Shown: positions 1-14,230, counted from the first letter of the stretch. The stretch: DNA of 64,000 bases from Varroa destructor (GCF_002443255.2 NW_019211457.1:46343690-46407689), one strand, 5' to 3'. Numbers and translations are program-made. Notes: generated by a model from the letters alone, not told the origin.

Positions 1-81
1 CTCGTTAGAAAATTGCGCACCCGCCAGCGCAATTAAAGACATCGTGTTGCCGTAAGGAAGCGCGAGATCATTCGCGTAGCC
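1..81 (-). CDS. Partial exon of an unidentified leftward gene (candidate)
   Basis: Read on the minus strand, 81 to 1 is open for 27 codons to the window edge and starts GYANDLALPYGNTMSL. It sits directly after a good acceptor (CTGCTATTCTATAG), with an in-frame TAG immediately upstream, as expected of an internal exon entered by splicing. The amino-acid sequence looks like ordinary folded protein, but I do not recognise the family. The gene would run leftward, divergent from the inositol transporter. A possible preceding exon on the same strand (about 398-550, GTAAGTA donor at 397, hydrophobic, compatible with phase 0) is much weaker. Confidence 0.45.
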
Positions 82-3000
82 CTATAGAATAGCAGAAGCT
101 GGAAGAGTAACCGGGAAACGCTGCCGAAATGAGAGAGGCTTGCAGAAGTGTTGAGGCTTATACGCATAAGTAGAAAAGAAGTAACCTTCTTCTGTACTTA
201 ACGACTCAACGATCGAGCGGCAAGCAAACGAACGCTAGTGATCTTCTCTTGAGATAGGTGCAGTGAAGCTTTCTCTTGCTAAGTACTTAGATACAGATAA
301 TAGTCTAGGTGATACTGTGCACTAACGGTTTGGACCATTTTATGATGTAGATCAACTTGGCATATAATAATATGAACCTACTCAATGAAGAGTACTTACA
401 ATAGACAATAATAGAAGAGATTTGTGAAGAAAATAGAAGACAGTGTTAACGGTGACTGGAATAGCAGAAAAGGTCATTCGATCCGGTATCAATAAAAGGA
501 TTGATTGCCCGTTCTTCCAGCAAAGCAGATAGATTGGCATACAAAATGCACGGACCTGTATCGACAACTCAGCACATCGCTGGTGAGCTTCGACTCTGCT
601 ATAGAATTTTCAACAATTTCTCTTTATCATAGCCTTTACTTGGTACCTTCTCAAACATGACCTATTACATGAAGCACGTATTTTTAAAATGCAGTGGCTG
701 TTGATGTTCAGGAGTGAAAATGGGTGCTCTGTGGACTTATCCACAAGTACAATTGCCATATAGATATATATAACAGTAAACATTAACGTGGGATGTACTT
801 CACAGGTGCACGAAAGCATACCATAGCTGAGGCCGAAAAAATGTTTGGCCTTTATCTAATACGCTTCATGTCTTCACCGTGTCTCTTTCCTCGCTCTAGT
901 TGTTCAATTGAAGTTCTACAAAACTAATTTTATAGCCTACGTTTGCGACTCGAGGATATTTTCTTTTTAATTTTCGTTATATTCAACGGGTTAGTTCCTT
1001 GTTGATATCATTATTTTTCAAAACACCTCGTACCACGACGCCTGGACCCTTGACCTATTTCAATTTACAGCGAGTGCACATCTCTATCCGAACCACAATT
1101 GCCTATCTACGGTGTACATTCGAATCTTCGCTCTGCTAATGCCTCCGTGAAGAACTTGTTGCCTGTGATTATTTGTTGACCATTATAACTCAGAGTAGAG
1201 GAGCGCCTACTCTCGAATTTAGCACGATCGCATTTAAGTTTTAATTGCATCTGCATTTTCAATACAGATAAACATGAACACTTTCGAAGATGCCCCAGTC
1301 GTAGCGTGACCGTTTATGACTTCAACGGACCATGCTTTACGTCTACCCTAATCTTGACGTATGCGTGAGCGGACCTTTCAGGGAGAATCGTACGCACCAA
1401 ACTAATTAAATGAGTCAGAACAAGCATGGCAAATACTAATTTCACTTTACCTAGTGCGCCTTAGCATTAACTTTAAAATCTAGAAGGAAAACAAAACCTA
1501 AATCAGTTACTGTACTTTACGAGTTTAAAATCTAGAAACTCGTAGAACACAATAAATTACTTACGTCCATATATAGTTTAGGACGCTCCTAAAGAATGCG
1601 TTCTATTGACCGGGACACGCAAAAAACGGTGAAAGAGTAACGATATGGCAGTTGTTCCCCCGTTCCCCAATGAAAAGTGTTAACGCGATAGGGTTCATCT
1701 ACACAAGCAACTTGTGCGAGTTATCTTTTCCACGTATACGAACGCAAAAAAAAACTGCTCGATGTACTTCCTTTTGACGAAACCGCACAAACGAGCTACC
1801 CTAACCAGTTCTAATACTACCCTGTGTTCGTAAGATATGGCAAGGTTTTTAGATTTTGATTGGAAAACTATCGATCCGGCCATAAATAAATGTGCCTTGA
1901 TCTTTATTTATAATCGGGCCACCAATCTAATTTGATTTCAGATACCAAGAGCAGCCAGCTATGGTCATTGGCGAAAAAAAAAACACTTTGTTTATTATGG
2001 CTTTGTGAAAGTTAAATTGATTAAAAATCAAAATGGAACGTCTGATACTGATGCGTAACGTGACGTTCGTTCGGATCGAACCCATATTCGCTTGTTCCTC
2101 ATCGATACTGATCGTTTACCCTTCACAGAAATTTCGACAACTGGACACATTTGCACTCTGCGGTGGAAATTGTGTAGAATTGTTTACTCTAACGGTCTGA
2201 TCACAGGATGAGTGAAGAGAAAATCCAACTTTCCCCGAGAACATTTTTATTCATACGTAACATTTTATAAAAAAGCACTCTTATTAAAATTTGTGCTTCG
2301 CTAGCTTGCTGGGCACTCCTTCCTTCGATGCAAATGTTGTCCAATTTTAACCGGTGCATGGCTAAGCTTAGAACAAGCCAAACTATAATTCAACTTGAAT
2401 CATTAATGAACTTCTGTTTCTAATAAGAACAATTGTACCAGGCGGCAACTGCTGACCTTCTTGCGTCATAAACAACTCGTACTCAGACCGAAAAGATTAA
2501 AAGGCTTTATGTTTTCGAATCATCCAGAGTGTACGGCTCGCTGCAAAGATAAGGTGACTTTTCACTTTAAACTCGTTGTTTAGTTGATAAGATAAAATAA
2601 GAAAGATATCAATGATACATTCTTTATATTGTACTGGAAGTTTTTTTTTTAAAATTAATATTTCTTAATTCAAATCTACGACCCCACGCTGCTATAAAAA
2701 GGTGTTGGACTGAATTGTGCACGCTTCTTTCCTCTCTTGTATCTTATACATCATATAGTGTAGGGTTTTCGGGTGCTTTAGAGGAAAAGTGCTATTGATT
2801 TTACCATTTTGTTATTTAAGCGACGACTTTCACATAGTTTCAAATAGAAGTTAGCATTTCGAGTCTTCTTCACGGACATGTTGCACCCACGTTTTCATGC
2901 CGTATCGAAGAAGCACCTTGTATGTAATGGGCAGCTAAAAACTGGCGACAGTCACCCCATTGAGAGAGTATGGTTTGTTAGAGTGGGAGACATTATTGAA

Positions 3001-5082
3001 GGTACTACATTTAGCACAAGTTGGACAGCTCGAGAGCCTGTACGTTCCGGCCAACACAGTATAACTAGAATAGCGGCTGCTGAACATATAGAGAGAGTAT
3101 GACGTTTTATAGTGATAACTATGATTTAGATTTCAACATTTGTTTTCATTAGCGCGGAACTGTGAGACGCTAAGGTTCGCGCGTACGTTTGTTGATTGTT
3201 TGCAAAAAAATTGAGTGCGGCATGAACGATGCCTTAATTATTTATTATAGGTAGTGAAGGGCATACCTAGTAAAGAACTATTATCTAATGTATCATGCAA
3301 ATTAGTAAAAATACTTCATAAAATATCTATGTCACTTTGTACCGTGTCCATAACCTATATCGATTGGTTTAGGCTTATGAGAATAACTGACGAGATTAGT
3401 TTGTTTTCATTTTGGGTAATAGCTATCTTGGGCGTACTTTTCTAGACCGATATCTGTCCTATGGCCTGGATTGTCGTTCGAACCAACTACCGTGCTGAAT
3501 TGTTACCAGTGCCCTTGGCCGTCGACTGCTTGCCTTGTCCAATGCGGCCTGCGTGGTCAATCCAAGCAATTCTTCAACGTCTGTTTTTCAAATACAGGAC
3601 ACACAATGTTATAGAAGCTTCGTTGACAAGCATGCTGGTGCTGACACCTGGTACAAGTCTAGCTAATATAGCATTAAATTAAAAAAGTAAAGAACTTCCT
3701 GCAGAATCATTAGGTAATTTTTAATAGGCTACTACACGCTCAGATTAGCACGCTCAGCACCCTTCTAACGTATACGTTATAGAACCCCTGTTTTTTGAGT
3801 TTTATGTCCAGTAGACATTCCGTCCTTCCGTCCATCGTTTTAGAGAATCTAATGCTGTACCCTAGAATCTTACAGGCCGTTAATCCAAGTTTAAAATATC
3901 GATAACTACTATCAACCTTGTCAACTCATCCAGTTACACGATATGAAACATGTACGACATAATAACTTACAACGATAATAACGGTTGTTGTTGATCATTG
4001 TTGTTATTACTGTAAAATTCAAACCATAATAGGCAACAAAAGTACAACGGAAAAGATGCATAGTCAACGAAGTTTCGATACTCAACAATCGATTGGTACC
4101 CTCGTTATATATAATGAACTCGTCGCCGGATATGGCTGTAGCTTACTGGCTTAATTTACGGAAGTTCACTGTATCAATTTCGATGAATAGGGCCAGGATT
4201 TAGGGCCTGGTCCTAAAATTACAGCTAACTGAAAAACTCCAATGTAATAGATGTGGTGCATACCCATACGTCTTGCCCATATTTCCTCCAAGGACAGCTG
4301 ATTTGCTTTGATAAATGGAAAACAGATCTCAAATACTTAAAAAAAAAACCATAGAACATTTTAATCGAGTGCCGGAAAGAAAGAAAGAGCAGATGTCATT
4401 ACCAACCTTTGTCGCATACGAATCTGTTGCTGGCATTCAATAGTATTCATCGTAATAATTTTCAAATAATACGCACCATAGGCATTTGCATTAAAACTAG
4501 CTGATCCTCTCGGGAGGGCAACGTTGACGCGCCCGTGTGACGTCTGGTTTCGCTAGAAAGAAGAATGGAAACCGTTCCTGGCCTGAATATGATGGTTCGG
4601 TTAGGAATAACGGAACGTAATGAAAATATCTTTTTTTGTCGAGATGAAGCAATCTGAAATAGTGATAAACATAATACGCCATGTTTAGTATACCTAAAAA
4701 TAATTATTTTATTTAGATTTAAATATAATTAATATGCTTCTTATTAGATTTTGCACGGTGATTTTTTAAGAAACATTCACCTTAGTTGTTTTGATCGTGA
4801 CAATTATTTACGTATAGTGGCAACAACTAAAAAGGGTTACGTTCTAGTACGTTTATAGGATTCAGTTGGATAAACGTGCCGAGTAACCCCTACGCATAGT
4901 GCTTTATTGGGGGGTGAACGATACTTAGTTCCATCTCGAATATTCCTCTAGATTTTTCCCCTGCATAGGTCGCCGATTAGCTAGTTACTCGACAAAACTC
5001 AGCAGTACCAACGAAAGGGTCTGCCAAAGTGAAATAGTGACACGAAACGTTTGACCTGTTCTGTATGGGACGCATTTTTGCG

Positions 5083-5106
5083 TCACCATATGAACACATA
5101 TGGTGA
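5083..5106. repeat. Perfect 10-bp inverted repeat, 4-nt loop
   Basis: TCACCATATG and CATATGGTGA are exact reverse complements separated by AACA, so either strand could form a tight hairpin. It lies in a GC-richer patch of the upstream flank. No function is apparent, and it could be part of an old transposon. Confidence 0.8.
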
Positions 5107-5432
5107 CATTTTAATCTGGCTCCCCCTTTGACGACATATCGTCCGGCAGCACAATGCGCGCAGCGCTTCCATGCCCTAATAGCGCTGACCTGGGCGGATG
5201 CAGTCCTGCAAAGTATGCTTTGTTTTTATCTGCTATGCATTTTTAATATAAAACCAAAATTCGGAGCAAGTAAGAAGTTCGAATTATGGCGGTAACGGTT
5301 TCAACGCCGTGCCACCTGCATCGCTATGACATGACGTATTACAGTTGTGAATTTTTCATAAGTTAGCGTGAGTCTTAAGGCGATGTTGCGCGCGAGCCTG
5401 AAACAAGGACACTTATCTTAAAGTCTGCAACA

Positions 5433-5485
5433 GTTTCGGTCCGCAGGATCGGATTCTGTAAATCGAAAATCCAACGGACCGAAAC
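5433..5485. repeat. Perfect 11-bp inverted repeat, 31-nt loop
   Basis: GTTTCGGTCCG at 5433-5443 pairs exactly with CGGACCGAAAC at 5475-5485. The arms are GC-richer than the surroundings. It could be a remnant of a foldback element or a chance stem. Confidence 0.75.
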
Positions 5486-6089
5486 CTTCACGTTATTTTC
5501 TACCTCTTTGTGCACATAGCATCATTCACTAAATAGACAGAGAACGTCGCCAGGAGGAACTTCCACAGTGAAATTCTTAACAACGTTGTCAACATGTTGA
5601 AATGTACACGTTGACATCAGAAAAGATCGGGACCACTTTTACTAAGGTTTTATCGCGACGCCATCCACTGAGGGATGTCAGATGTATATGTTTGTCGGCA
5701 GAGTTAATCGGCTCGTTGATTCGGATGGCGCGCCTCACGGATATCAAGTTCAAGTAAGGGGTCAAACCCCAGGAAAAAGTCAAACGCATCATACCCTTCG
5801 GTTCATATAAAAGGTTCTGTTCATGTGGAAAACAAATAATGGGGTTACATATGATTGGTGACAAGGCTCGTCATCCGGCGGAATATCTAATACAGTAAAG
5901 ATAGGTTTGAAATCAAAGTAAATTACGAGTACAATCAACGCGCCATGTGTGCAAGCCATGCAGCCTTTGAAACGCATAGAAAAACAGTCGTCACGTGTCT
6001 AGATACCACACGAAACAATTAGGATGTGCCATCTAAACTTACTTCAAACATTATGGCTGTCTGAAACTTCCCGTGCTCTACAAATATTC

Positions 6090-6124
6090 ATCATATACAT
6101 CAGATATGCATCAGATATACATCG
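6090..6124 (+). repeat. Short imperfect tandem repeat
   Basis: About three copies of a unit near CATCAGATATGC occur in tandem (CATCATATA, CATCAGATATG, CATCAGATATA). This is a low-copy simple repeat in the upstream flank with no coding content. Confidence 0.6.
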
Positions 6125-9100
6125 GACCCACATGGTAGTATACATGCTTAAGTGACTAGGCAGGCATTTGCCTTTAGAGGTATCTCCATACGTCATAGCT
6201 TTCATGCGTGATGGTCTGGGTCTGAGTCCGAGTGGGGTACACTTCGTTTCATATTGGGAGCCAGCTGTCTGATGGAACGATTATTAATGGTACCGGACGT
6301 TAAACAGAACATTTAGATTTTGTCCTACAGGCCCAATGAAAGTCCAGACGGGGTAGTGGAACTTCTCCGAATACCTGCTACACATAGTGTGAATTTCTTA
6401 GCCGTCGGTAACCTGGATGTGGCTAACTTCGTGGGTTGCCATCGGCAGAATCATTTGCAATGTGTCCTTCATATATTGACGAAAACCGTTTGCAATTTTT
6501 TTCATTGTTTGTCTACGTCGTTATTGCGTGCGCGCTGATAATTTCTATACGCTTATGGGTGTTTACGGTTATAATGACTGATTCCGTAGATTTCCATTCT
6601 ACTACACTCTACTCTATTGTAGGTTCAACTTAACAACACCACGTCCAGATGTTCGAGTAGGAGACTTGTTTACTACTGTTGCTAAGCCTAGAATGCTTTT
6701 TATCGGATCAATAGGAGCATCCCGGCGTGCGGGCTGATATTCCATAGGTGAGCGTGCCTGCATGTAAAATGTCCTTATTCAAGCCAAGCTGCCCATCTCT
6801 TTTACTCGTAGTCACCTGCAAACATGCGGATTGGTATCGACTTATGTCTCATGGACATCATTCTGTGTTCTGATGCCCATAGAGATTGTGGGATGTAAAC
6901 ACGTGTGCCCCGTGTACATTTATATTTATATGCATACATATTCGAGTCATGTGGTTTTTTTTGTTAATACTACATTAATTAAAAATTTGAAAACGATTGA
7001 AATTGTTTATTGTTGCGGTGGGACACTGCCAGCGCGACGTGTTTAAACTAGTTTACTATTTCTACACTCGAACGGGGTGTAGATAGAACGATAGAAATTT
7101 AGAACGGTAAACTTAAATTTGGATAGACGAGAAAACTTCGTTTTAGCTTTCTGCTCATCTCAAATACATATTTGATATATTGCAGCCACTCAACGCAGCA
7201 TAACTTTGCGGGTTGAAAATACTTCAAAAAGCACTTGTCGAAACGAATTTTGGTCATTCTGTATATACTACACATGTAAAAAAACTTCCAACATTTTGCT
7301 ATACTGCTAACAAAAAAAACTTGCGTTTGCGCAGTGTCCGATTTCTTTTGATTCGTGAATAATAGGCTCGGAACTTTAGCGCGCTCACGTCCGAAGTTCC
7401 ATCTAGGTTCTAGCGACACAACAGTGAAATTACGTTGAAGCATAGTGGAGTGGAAAGGCTACTTCGGCTGGGGTGAGCGCAGCATCCCACAGCTTGAGCT
7501 ATTATATAGCAGTTATTTTCTTACAGAAGTAGACAGAACACTTTCAGATACCTCCTCTCATTCATAAATTAGGTTTATTTTCATACGAAGTTAGCATTTG
7601 AATATACGTGAACGTAAATCTCAACTTTCATTACGATCCACAATCCAATCGGAACATTCGCCTAAACCGGTATGTGTCAGTAAGGTTCTAACTTTATTGC
7701 TTATTACCAATAGCAATGTCTCGAAATAGTCAATAAATATGTGTATATTTTACAAGATGTGGATTATGTGCAGACATTTGGACGTTTTACATTGTGCATT
7801 ATACAGGTGTAACAATGTTTGTATATCTTTGCTTGTACGTATTCGTTTATATAAAAATACACAAATATATATATTTCATTGTCATTCATTCGTATTAGCC
7901 CTAAGTTGCCCTACATTGCTAAAAAGGTTCAACGAGTGAAAAGTTTACGGTGCTCATCCTGCGATAGGATCAGTTTGGCAGGCTTTTAAGTGAGAGCACT
8001 ACGGGACAACTGACCGCACGGTATTTATCATAGTTCCGCCCTGAATTTCATGGCTTTCGTATTATCCAGGTAGGCCAGGTCTTTTTGTCCCCTTACCCTG
8101 AGGACAAAAGGGAACTCACAATATTACATTGGGCTAAGCTAGTTATTGCAAAGAAGCGGCTAGTTCCATCGTTCTATTATCGATACTTGTTTTGCTTTCC
8201 TGTGGGATCGCAACCAGCAGCACGGCCATATTTCATGATACACCCTTGTACCCCGAAAAATCCAAATCAGATTTCTGGGTGTAGAGTCATGTGCGGTTTT
8301 TAAAATCACCAAACACCGTGCGCAAGGGACCCGTTGGGTTGTTGAACGCCTCTCTAATTTCGGCCACTGGGACACTGCATGCTGTCTCCACTGAGTGCTT
8401 TCTTCGAAATCCATGTTATTTTCTCGGCAGAGCTTTCCTATTTTCTAAAATGGCGAAAAGTCTTTTGGTCAGCAGACCGGCATACAGCTTGTAGCACACA
8501 CTCTGCTTAGCGATTCCACGCCACGACTATAGCAGCCCTAGTTCACATTCCCCTTTGGGAATCAACAGTAGCGAGGCATCTCTCTATTAAGCCAGCAGAA
8601 TGCCGGCTCGTAGACGCCTATTCAACCCAGCAAAGGTCCAAAACGAGAACACTTTTGAGGTGTTTTTCCGGACCCCATGTGGGCCCATTACGTCGAGGAA
8701 GCTATGCTCTGTCGTTAATACCTGGTCACCGATAACAGGAATCAATGGCATAGCACGCGAGATCGTGTCACATGTCGGCAACGGTGGCTAACGAAGTGAT
8801 TATTCAGTGCAGTGATGCCTACCAAACGTAAGGTCAAGCCGGCGCGTGTTAGCAGTTTGTATAGTTGCCGTTTTGCTTCTGCCGTTTGTTATCCTCTTAC
8901 GTTGTGTTACGGCAAACTGTCTTAAGCGCCGAGGCCAGAAGGTAAACTGCGAGTCCCACCTTTTCTAGCAGCCTAAAAGTGTTCTGGACACTTCAGTCAT
9001 GGCGACGAAGATCGGTGGGGGCGGTGGGTCGAAAAAATGACTGAATAATTCCAACGAGGTGTTGTGCGTAGCTTCCTGTATTGATGGTATAAGGTATAAG

Positions 9101-9308
9101 CATGACTTCGTGTGCTTGCTGCTGGAGATTCTCCGCATCCAGGTGCTAGTTTGAGTCAACTTTGTTTAAAAAGAACAACGAACGAAAGTTACTGAGCTTC
9201 TCTATCGACACGTATGTCGACTCCGACTCGGAAAGGCAGACATGAGCTGCCACGATGCAAAAGCGTGAAGCACGCAATAACGTTACCTTCAACTGATCTA
9301 AATAAAAT

Positions 9309-9725
9309 TTGATTTTAAAACGCAAGGACTGTCCCATTGGGACATTCTGGGCCACTACTCTTTCAGGCCGAGCACTAGAAGCTGGAGATTCCTCTGCTCG
9401 TGTTCGATTTGTACGAATTTATGGGCAGCGCTATTCCGGCACCCGCCGGTACCCAGAAACATTGCACATTATGAACGACAAGAAGCTGGGCTTTAAGAAT
9501 TGCTTTCCAAGTGAACTGTTAAAGCATTTCGGCGTACTTAACTTCTTCGGCCGTTCTAAGACCATCCGCTACTTAATAGCGGAATGTTGTCTTTTTCCAT
9601 TCCTCTTTTCCATCGGTACCTTGCAAAGCAAAAATGACCAAACGAATATAGAAGACCTTCATTTCACGTCTGCCAGTGGCTACAATGTGTTTCACGTGAA
9701 CTGTGATGGCAATTTGTCTGTTTAG
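9309..9725 (+). other. 138-codon open frame, unrecognised
   Basis: This is one of the longest uninterrupted frames outside the transporter. It begins with a non-ATG codon (ATT). The composition is unremarkable, with basic stretches near the start and one hydrophobic run (about residues 92-104). I recognise no domain, and there are no clear splice sites or neighbours to support it. It may be chance, a decayed transposon piece or a real exon. Confidence 0.2.
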
Positions 9726-9967
9726 GTCAGGTCACACGTGCGGTAATAAGTTAGAGGCAGTACCACGTATCTCATGCAACTAGACAACAACGAGAAAACT
9801 TTGCGTGACATCACCGTGACCGCAATTGCCCGTGTGTTCCTTTTTGCGCGTGATAATAAACGTAACGTACAGACGGAAGAACATTCGACGGCGTGAAAAT
9901 GTCATATCGCAAACAGCGATAGCATTCGAGGGTGACTGTAAACGAAGTAGTTATTGGACGATGAATG

Positions 9968-9982
9968 TATATATATATATAT
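9968..9982. repeat. (AT)n microsatellite
   Basis: A run of about seven alternating TA dinucleotides in the upstream flank. Confidence 0.8.
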
Positions 9983-12900
9983 GATCATAGCCTATTGCTG
10001 AGGTGTGAGACAATAGCCTCGCCACAGTAATTATCATGTGCCAGTTACCGGGCGTAATCGGAACGGCTATAGCATTTAAGCGGTTCGAGAATTCTTTGCG
10101 GGAAGGATCTCGACAGCTTTTATGAGAGCCTTAAAACAGTCCCTTTAACTCTTTCCATCACTATCGTTATAGGTTGGCCGATTAAAGCAGAGCAGTGAGG
10201 AGGAAGGTAGAAAAACCTAAATTAGGCGTTGCTGGTAGAAAGCAATAGCACGTAGAATGCGTTATGAGCTACTGTCTGACCGCCGTCGCCGTTCTGGCAT
10301 ACGATTTACTGTTGTCCAGTAAAAGCTTCGATGAGCTTACGTAGACAGGCCCGGCAGACAGAAAATGAAACTGTTACACATGTAGCTGCCTAATGTCAAG
10401 CGCCGTGGCAAGAAATTATGATTATAGGGTAATAGAATAACAGATGTTCGTAATTTTTCCGGGATTTTATATTCGCCGTACATTAACCATATGAATTAAC
10501 CCTCTTGTCGCGTAATATATCCTGGGGCATAACAGCACGAAATTACAATAGGATTATAATGCCCTTGAAGCCGCTTTCCGGCGTGACTGATTCGGAGCGT
10601 TTTAATTTCGCTCACTAAGTATAGTAGAGTAATATTCAGCGAATAGAGTTCCGATGATGCCTGCACCCAATCCGTAATATCATCCTGCCTAAAAAACACT
10701 GTTTCTGCCTAACGGTCTTCCACAAGTACCGCAAGCAACACTCGTCCGATCACCTAATACCTTAAGTTCAACATCTCGTTTTTACGCTTGCCCGCTTTGA
10801 CTGATTTCAAAGGTAAAGCTTTTAGACATAACAGCGTATGCAAGCGTTACTCATGCAAGCTGTAGTCTGCAATGTTAACATAAGTCAACAATGAATGGGG
10901 CCTACATCGACGGTGCGTGGCTATAAAGTCGAGCCTGCATTTTATGGCTTTCGTAATAGCGCTTAAGACACTTCAAAGGCGGAAGCTGTACGGTACTCAA
11001 GGCAGGCATTGGCCAAGGCCCAAAACTCCATACCTTGCATTGGCAAGAAGCTGGTGGAAAAAGGTTTCGAGCGAGTGTAAATGTTTACAATTGTTAGATA
11101 GGACTGTGCGAAAGAATCGACATAAAGAACTTGTTATTTTTGGGCACTAATCGAATCAACTTTACAAACATGCCACAACGTATCATCCCTTTTTCTCTTC
11201 CCTATGTCAGTGGTACTTGTGTACTCATGTATTTTCTGTAGCTTAGCTGACCTTGCAGGTGCTTATACTTTCAAGATCATTGCTAGCCACTATACAGTAA
11301 GCTAAAGACGTGTTTATGTTGGTGTTTGACAAAAAAACAGCATATATACACAGAGAGGCCATGTCAAGCAGCAAACAACTTTGCATTTAGTCTTCTTAAA
11401 AACATATATGTCGCGGTTAGTGACAGGGAGGGCTGTCATAAACATAGTATTAGAGCCAACGTTCGTAAAAAATTAGAAAAAAATCTGTAGTATATTTACT
11501 CTGATACAAGGACCATAACGTATCCCTGAATCGCGCAGAAAATAAATTATAATTTTGCGCCTTGTATTGTTAATCGTTTCTATTGAAAACCTATAGTAGA
11601 ATGCAGATGTTATCTGACTATTCCATGTAAGAAAGTAGAATCTATATGAATATCTTCCATCTTTGTCCCGTCATTTTTACAGGATGGTAGTGTTCAGCTG
11701 ATAATTTGGAAGATTCAGTTCTTCGGTTCAGATGTTCCAGTGTAGGGGTTTTTAAAATCCAAAAAGAGCGATTTTTTGTCGAGACTACAAAAAAAATGTG
11801 GGATTAAAATGTGAAGACAAATTACGGCCAAGTTCCAACTAAAAAAGGATGTGTTTGTTTCCTATTGTTAGTTAAATAAAGCAATGTCAATGTGCCAACT
11901 TAAACGAGTGAATAAAGTTAAATTCGTGCAATATATTAAATGAAATAAGCTAAGTTAAAGAACTTTTTGGCAATAAGCCAACGACGTAAAGGAAAAATAA
12001 TAAATTCAGATATTCTCAATTCGGATAGTGGAATATTAAATGGGAGATGTCTAGAACAGAAACACCTAAACGTTACATTTGAATACTCCGTCATACTTTC
12101 TGATATGCAGACATGAAATTTTAGATTTCAATAATTGTAGAAAACAAACGTTTCTTCTTGTCAATTGTAGGAAATTTTAAGGTCAAAACTAGTTTCACCT
12201 TAATATAGCAGTATAGCTAAAAAAAAGCAACGGGTTAACGGTATCAATTGAGTCACGCAACAGTTGTCATAGGCTGGATAATTTCTACGTAATACTAATA
12301 TTATATCAATTGGCAAATGCTGTAAGAACCACACGGTGCTTGGAATACGGTAAAATATAACGTCGCTAAAACAGGCTAATTCGTAAAACATCGTACCCGC
12401 TGAACAACGTAAACTTAGCACAACGGAAAAACTGTAATAGGACAAGCACGAAAGCTTCTACAGGTAGCCGATGCAGCGCAAACCGGACAGCAGGTCGATA
12501 GAAAAACGCTGCTACGTCCAAGGCGAGCAGTTCAGGCCTGAACTAGCCTTGGACTAGGTTAAAAAAGTTACAATATGATGAAAACCAACGTCAAGTATGC
12601 ATATGTATATGGTGTGGACCATATACGAGAAAAACATATTCAAGCGCTTTGAGCCAGTCTGTGTTTCGCTGAGATTTCCTACAAACGAGATGTTATCAAA
12701 CTGATAAAATGGCGTCAGCTGCTCGATCCTGATATTCATATTAGCTGAATATAGTTAGCAAGATTACTTTCCGATCAAGTCGAGCCGTAATGACGATTTC
12801 CGATACTTCGTGTACTTTGCTCTCTTTCTGTAGATATCAGGAGAGACTGCTCTGCCAGTTAAAGGAGGTTTCTTCCCTAGAAGAGGCTTACCCTATTATC

Positions 12901-13386
12901 GGCCTGCGCCGTATTCCCGCTAATCAGCTCATATGTACAAGTCACTTGAACACAAAATTGTTTTGATTTTAGCGAAAGGATGATTCATTGATAACGGTTT
13001 GTGCGTTAGGCGGCATGTAAGTTGTTGTCAATTAACGAAACGTTTTATATTTACGTTACATCTTGTACGTAATCGATTAATCGTTTGAATGAAGCTTTGA
13101 GGCTCTAGCATATTTAACATATACTGTAGTAACAATATTTTCAAGTAACGAAGATCATGATAAATCGTTACTCCAAAGTTATTGGGTTAGCACCAAGAGT
13201 TTTCATCATTTTTTAAAATTGAGGGTTTGTCCAGAGGATTACAGCTTTCTATAGATATCGACACTAGTTGACGAGCTAGACGAACAACGGTAGATATAAG
13301 CTTGCACACCTAATGCAATAGTTATATGCTCATAAATCTATGTTTCAATATGGCATTTTTAGTTGAACCTTCGTGTTATCCAAACA

Positions 13387-13401
13387 TTTTTTTTTTTTTT
13401 T
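13387..13401 (+). repeat. Poly-T run (15)
   Basis: Fifteen consecutive T in AT-rich flank, a simple homopolymer or possibly the reverse of an old retroposon tail. Confidence 0.85.
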
Positions 13402-13729
13402 CTGTAAAAATCATGCATTTTACTATATCACTTATGTTCTAAGCAAAAGATATAGTTTTGACTGTTATAGCGGATACTACGTAAATATAGACGAATATAA
13501 TTATCAGTGCAATATCATTTCTGACAAAGCTTATCATCAGCCAGAGAGAGAGGGTAACGCTGCCATTTTTACTACGAGATTTAATTTCCTTATGCTGCTT
13601 TATCACTTGCAGGCTTATTTCAAATGATATGTTATTATATTTTATAAGTGAGACGCGGCGGTTGTCTCGCAAGGGTCAAGATCCAGATTTTGATAGAGAT
13701 TGATCCCTCTGGTTAGGGTAACAACGTTT

Positions 13730-14230
13730 TTTCAATGGATTCTTCCTAGTTCTAGCTGCAGTTGATACAGAACAGTCATCATACACTTCCACGGTACGCT
13801 TGTTAGGCAGAACCTCCTTGCTACTACTGCTGCTGCTGCTGCTGCGTCTATGGCTGGTGACGCTGATGCCGTTGTCGCCGCAAACTCTTTTGTCGCCAAT
13901 AGACATCTATTCGATTTTACGATGCTCTTCTCATCTCGACGACTTCTTTCTGTCCTAGTTTTTTTCGGATATTTGATCCTTTGGCATATGTCAGGCGACT
14001 CTCTTGGCAGCGATCGAAGACAACGCTCGAATTTACTGCTAAGGACCGACTGCCCGACGCGCCAGGGTGCCAAACAGTAAACGACCCCAGCGCGGCTTTT
14101 GGCAACAATGCAAACGGTACGCTGGAACTTAAGAAGCATCAACGGGCTTTTCCAACGAGCGCTTCGACTTTCGCTGGTTCCCAAACTGCTAGAATAAGTC
14201 GGCTTGATCCTACGAATGCGAAGGTTTAGG
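13730..14230. other. GC-richer island with (CTG)6, open on both strands
   Basis: The island lies 1.2-1.7 kb upstream of the transporter start codon. Six CTG units (13827-13844) sit inside it. Long frames overlap on both strands: 150 codons on minus (13732-14184, giving an Ala run from the repeat) and 76-82 codons on plus. No family is recognisable. Its position makes a 5' untranslated exon or promoter-associated island possible, and a decayed mobile element is the alternative. Confidence 0.3.

Noticed and set aside
7099..7443. 114-codon minus-strand frame
   Set aside because: Its composition is like translated AT-rich intergenic DNA, with no domain and no splice or start context.
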